Shown here piece by piece: positions 59,831 through 64,000 of a stretch of 64,000 bases of DNA. The notes beneath the pieces are model-generated. The model made no database searches, had not been told where the DNA came from, and worked only from the letters and a program-made list of their open reading frames with translations. Numbering within the stretch: position 1 is the first letter of the stretch; every line of letters starts with the position of its first letter. A program made the translations under genes and the position numbers. Source of the DNA: Eonycteris spelaea (lineage: Eukaryota; Chordata; Mammalia; Chiroptera; Pteropodidae); the NCBI GenBank assembly GCA_003508835.1, contig PUFA01000285.1:1488001-1552000 (forward strand). Reading direction: 5' to 3'.

Positions 59831-59997
59831 TGTGATCACTCATACCTGGGAGTGTGAGTTAAGTTTTTCCAGTTTCCACAATACATGTCACTTCCAGGCT
59901 CAAGCAGCTAAGACCTAGTGTGCTTTTTCTACCTCTTTGTTTCAAGGTTGTGGTCATCTTGGATGACATAGCTGCATCTGAGATGGACCCTTGAGTC

Positions 59998-60300
59998 TTA
60001 GACACCCCCATCAGTCCATATCAGACCAAAAGTGAGCAAACAGTAAATTCTAGAATGGTCTACGTCATTGAATTTGGGGGGCTTATTAACACAGTCTGTC
60101 TTATTCTGACTCATATAGAAATTGATGTGAAAGAGCGATGCTGCCATTGCACACCCTGAAATCAGTGGCATTGGCTTAGCAGTATAGGGACAGGTAGCAA
60201 AGACACTGATATTAGATACTAGAAAGACAGAGATCCATGTAATACAGTTGCAAACCATTTTTGCAAACCTGTCTCCTATGACAATTTGATGATATACCAA
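59998..60300 (-). other. Unassigned 100-codon frame beside the LTR-like element
   Basis: An open frame whose product has two hydrophobic segments (MVCNCITWISVFLVSNISVF and PLISGCAMAASLFHINFYMS), several Cys and one N-glycosylation-type site. It lies directly upstream, on the same strand, of the LTR-like element. I do not recognise it; chance is the default explanation. Confidence 0.2.
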
Positions 60301-60487
60301 GTGGCTCCTGAATTTATCATTTTAGGGGAAGAGATTGGAAAAGAAGATGTTGGTAATGTTCCTTCACTCCTGTTGGCTGCATTTGGGAAGGATTACAAGG
60401 AAGAAATCAACTCAAAATAATGAAAAGGGGTTGGAATAAGTCAGAAGTTCAGGATGGAGCTGGGCTAAAACACTCATCTGCTTCTAT

Positions 60488-60720
60488 TTTAGTTTAGTTT
60501 AGTTTCAGGTGTATAGCACAATGCTTAGATATTTATATAATTTACGAAGTGATCCCTCAATTATTCTAGTACTCACCTGGCACTATACATTACAATTTTA
60601 TTGACTGTATTCCCTATGCTGTACTACAAATCCCTGTGACTCTTTTGTAACTACCAATTTGTACTTTTTAATCCCTTTTTCTTTTTCACCCAGCCTCTCA
60701 AATCCTCCCCATCTAGCAAG
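60488..60720 (-). repeat. L1 3' end (L1MA-like)
   Basis: Antisense L1 3' UTR: tagtttagtttcaggtgtat, tttacgaagtgatccctc, ttgactgtattccctatgc, tttgtaactaccaatttgta. The element's 3' terminus is at the left end. Confidence 0.75.
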
Positions 60721-61589
60721 CACCAGTTTGTTCTCAGCTGCTTCTTGATTCCTAACAGTCTGAGATAATATTTAAAAGCTTTGGGCCAGAAACCCTGCAA
60801 CATCTGTCACAGGATTAAGGTGCCTGAGGGTAAATATTAGGTTAATGGTGTGGCCTTCCCACCTATTTCAGATAGCTTCAATCATTAAATTGAGAGAAAG
60901 AGGTCCATGGGTGTTAAAGCAAAGGCATTTATCTCCTGTAAAAATGTTTGGATGTAGCAACTAGCACATAGAACAGACCTAAGGCAAGTAGATTGGATGC
61001 CTGCTAGGTTTTTAAAGGAATATGATTTTAATGAAATCCATGCCTGGCCTACACAATCCTTTGATTATTTGAGACTTCAAAAGGGATGAAATGACATTCA
61101 TGCCTTCACCCCTTCTAGGAAACAGGAAATGGGTTGAGAAAGTAAGATAGCTTACTTGAGATACAGTCTAGAAAGAAATGAAACAGGGGAGGGGAAAGAA
61201 CCCCTCAAAAGGCAGGGTGAGGAGCCATGGAGGACACTGGACTGGAAGTTTCTCCCAGAGAGAGGGCTCAGGGCCTAAATCAGAGAAATTTCTCATTCTC
61301 AAGGTGGGGCTGCACAAAGTGCACCTGGTGGGTTCTCAAGAGTGCTATGAATTTTGAAATTCTAGATATTTTTAATTTGAAATTTCTAGATGAATTTTAG
61401 AATGTATTGATGGGCCCAAATGGGAATCCTTATTGTGGTTATCTTAACTTGGTTCCACCTCCGTATATTGGGTGTGTATGAAAAGGGGAAGATAATTAAC
61501 TTGTGGTTCAGAAGGCTCTGGACAAAGAGAAGCTGCACACAGACAATGACTACTCTAGGTGCTTCATTTAAATGTAATTGCATAATTGT

Positions 61590-61750
61590 ATTTTTGTGAA
61601 TGGTTTATTTCACTTAGCATAATGTTTTCAAGTTTCATCCATGTTTGTAGCATGTGTCTGAATTTCCTTTCTTTTAAGGCTGAATACATATTCCATTGTA
61701 TGTATATACAACATTTTGTTTATTCATTTATCCATCTATGGACCCCACAT
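61590..61750 (-). repeat. L1 3' UTR fragment
   Basis: Antisense L1M text: gtttatttcacttagcataa, aagtttcatccatgtttgta, catattccattgtatgtata, tttatccatctatgg. Confidence 0.8.
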
Positions 61751-61984
61751 AGAATTAAAAAATATATAAAAAATATCAACTTTTTGGTTCTCCATTTGAC
61801 TCTGATTTACTAGGATGTCTTTGGGTTATATGGTGTGAGGTAGTGGTAGACAGCCTACTTAGAGTTTCTCTGCTTCTGAGATCTGTGAGAAATTTACTCC
61901 TTCATTTCATAAACTGTAGTGTAAACGTACACATGTGTAGAGCATGGTGGAGATGCTAAAATAAAGCATCTATGCTTTTATTCA

Positions 61985-62230
61985 CCAAGTATTAGTTGAG
62001 TGCCTGCTACTTGCCAGACGCTTTTCTAAGGCCCAGGAGTACAGCTCCAGGAAGATGGATATAGATTCCTGCCCTCACTCTGCCATTGACTGGTGCCAAG
62101 TGCTGGAGGGCAGGGACCAATCTGAGATTACAGAAGGGAGTGGTCACTTTTAGCTTTGGGTGGGGAGCGGGGGTGGGGGTGGGGAGGTGGGGCAGAGTTA
62201 AGAGAAGGCTTCTAAGGAAAGGTGGTCCTT
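61985..62230 (-). repeat. L2 fragment and G-rich tract
   Basis: gttgagtgcctgctacttgc and aaggcccaggagtacagctc are antisense L2. 62,159-62,192 is a G-rich run (gagcgggggtgggggtgggg) with G4 potential. Confidence 0.5.
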
Positions 62231-62850
62231 GATCTGGGCCCTAAAACATGGATGGAATTTCAAAAGAAATGAGAATGGAGACATTTCACTGAGAGGGAGC
62301 ACCTTACTCAGACCTCTGAAAGCTGAATGCAGGTATCACTTAGAAAGCATTCAGCTGCAGATAACAGAAATCTCCAACTACAGTGGTTTGAATAATAAAG
62401 ACATTGAATTAGTATATATAAAGAAAAGCTCAGAGGCAGCTAGTTCCACAGCTCAATGGATCTCCAGTCTCCTTCCATCCTTCAGTTTTGTCCCCTTCAG
62501 TGTGTTGGCTTTTGTTTTTAGGCATATTGCCTTATGGCTGCAAGAATAGCTTCCTCAGCTCCTGCCATCATATCTTTTCACTACCACCTTTAAGTGCTGG
62601 AGGCAGGGAGGGGGAGGTAGCTATGCTACAGTGTATTCCTCCCATGTTTATCTCTTTACAACAGGAGGAATCATCTTCCCCAGTCTTCACTTTATTGCCT
62701 CACTGTTTCAGAATAAGTCACACTACAACAGACCAATGGGGAATGGCAATGGGAAATGGAATTCCATGACTGGTTTAGATCAGGATCACTCTGTAAAGCT
62801 GAGCTGTCTAAAAGCATTTTCTTTTTCTATGATGATGGCAATGTCTAGAT

Positions 62851-63013
62851 CTGTGCTGTCCTATATGGTATCCATTAGCACATGTGGCTATTGGTACTTG
62901 AACTGTATATAGCTAGTGAGACCAAGGAAACTGAATTTTTATTAGATTGAATATTAATTAATTTAAATTTAAATAGCTATATGCGCCTAGGATTATCGTA
63001 ATGGACAGCACAG
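62851..63013. mobile_element. Palindromic hAT-like miniature DNA transposon
   Basis: Ends ctgtgctgtc (62851-62860) and gacagcacag (63004-63013) are perfect inverted repeats. Flanks gtctagat and ccctagag share a ctaga core, consistent with a decayed 8-base hAT target duplication. The centre is A/T-rich with attaatta steps. Resembles MER-type elements with the cacatgtggctat motif. Confidence 0.65.
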
Positions 63014-63304
63014 CCCTAGAGGCTGTGGCTAAAAATAGGTCTGGCTTTTGGTTATCTGGGGAGAAGGGAGACAGTTGTTGAGAGGATAGCCAAGGGGTCT
63101 GCCAGGGGCACACCTGTAAATAGATGAGGACCAGGTGTGTGTGAGAGAGGGTGGGGTGGAAAAAGGGGCATTAAATGAGGCCAATGTGACCTTAGACACT
63201 TACGATTCTTTCCCCAGGAGGGGAGTTGGAGAGAACTCACCCCATGAGTGAACCAGTGTGCTGAACTCACAACTCTCAAGACGTTCAGCCTCACCCTGAG
63301 TGTT

Positions 63305-63880
63305 TGTGGCGTGTTCAAATCTGAGACCCACGGAGCCAATTGAGATTAATTTATGAGCCTTTATTAGCCGGATTGGCAACTGACTCTCTCCACCATGCAG
63401 GGTCAGAGAATCAGCCCTGAGCTTCCAGAGGAGGCAGTTTATAAAACCTAGAACCACACCCTGGTTAACAAGTAAACAGATTACCACACCCTGGTTAACT
63501 TCAAAACAAGTAAGCAGATTACAAAATGAAAATCGGCCCTTAGCATATCTTTGAACAGATTACCACACCTGGTTAACAGAATCAGAGTAAATCCTTAATG
63601 TCGTTTACTGGAAAACTTTCCACCCTTAACACTGAGCACTGTGGAAAGTGCAGCAGCTTCCTCTCCAAAATTTCCAAGGACACTCTGGCTTTGATTTCCA
63701 CTTCTGCTAAATGTTCCAGCCCCTCTTCATGTCTCTTCAGCTGAGAGCCCAATGCTCCAGAGCATGGAGGACTTGGCCACAATTCTAAAAGTCCTTTATC
63801 TTCTCCTGAAATTATACTTTTAATCTTTCCTTAACCCTCATACCACTGTTCGGACTGGAGGAGCCAATTACAGATGTTTT
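63305..63880 (-). mobile_element. Probable ERV LTR, family D, with repeated motif
   Basis: On the - strand ggctaataaaggctcataa places AATAAA near the end of the element, as in LTRs. The block accacaccctggttaac occurs at 63454-63470, 63484-63500 and (one base shorter) 63562-63577, separated by variants of agtaaacagatta. Outer limits approximate. Confidence 0.5.
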
Positions 63881-64000
63881 GTTGTGGAAATGCGCCCACC
63901 CAGTGAGCTTCAGAGAGGGGACTTGCTAAGCTTCCATTTCACAGGTGAGAAAGGTGAGGGCACCTGCTGGGCTTCAAGGTGGGATGTGCATTTGGTCTAG

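Noticed and set aside
53453..63580. CRISPR-like spaced repeat at accacaccctggttaac
   Set aside because: Only three copies with unequal spacing in a mammalian LTR-like element, with no CRISPR features.

Overview
The window is mammalian nuclear DNA carrying one recognisable protein-coding gene, MAP2K3 (MKK3, the dual-specificity kinase that activates p38 MAP kinases), on the + strand. Twelve coding exons lie between 18578 and 45478, all with GT-AG introns, and encode a product of the usual 347-residue length (long isoform). I found no second gene, tRNA, rRNA or CRISPR array. Most other open reading frames are shadows of the exons or chance frames in introns and old repeats.

Layout. Positions 1-17,880 are upstream intergenic DNA: unique sequence, decayed MIR and L2 fragments, an MLT1-like LTR, one solo class I ERV LTR (9726-10168) and a second LTR family (about 5193-6900). 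Positions 17,880-18,720 are a TATA-less CpG-island promoter with a G-run block, GC boxes, a CCAAT box, a decayed array of TGACAGGC-type motifs and a 14-codon uORF. Intron 1 (18627-32955) is long and holds MIR/L2 pieces, two MER1-like hAT elements and a paired AP-1/MAF-like site. Positions 32,956-45,478 hold exons 2-12, followed by a 3'UTR of about 1 kb. From 46,500 to 64,000 the sequence is intergenic and repeat-rich: two more solo LTRs of the 9726 family, an L1 ORF2 fragment, further LTR-like elements, L1 3' ends and a palindromic hAT-like element.

The gene as read has two notable features. The coding exons sum to 1043 nt, one short of 348 codons; the missing base maps to the start of exon 3, so literal splicing gives a stop in exon 4. 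The rest of the frame is intact and highly conserved, so an assembly error or small deletion is more likely than an old pseudogene. Separately, the internal Met that starts the short human MKK3 isoform is Val (GTG) here.

Organism. MIR, L2, MLT1, L1M-type fragments and MER1-like hAT elements indicate a placental mammal. I see no Alu, rodent B1/B2, ruminant BovB/Bov-tA, carnivore tRNA-Lys SINE or Ves-type bat SINE. Together with several ERV LTRs this would fit a SINE-poor laurasiatherian, possibly a fruit bat, but the species assignment is inference only.
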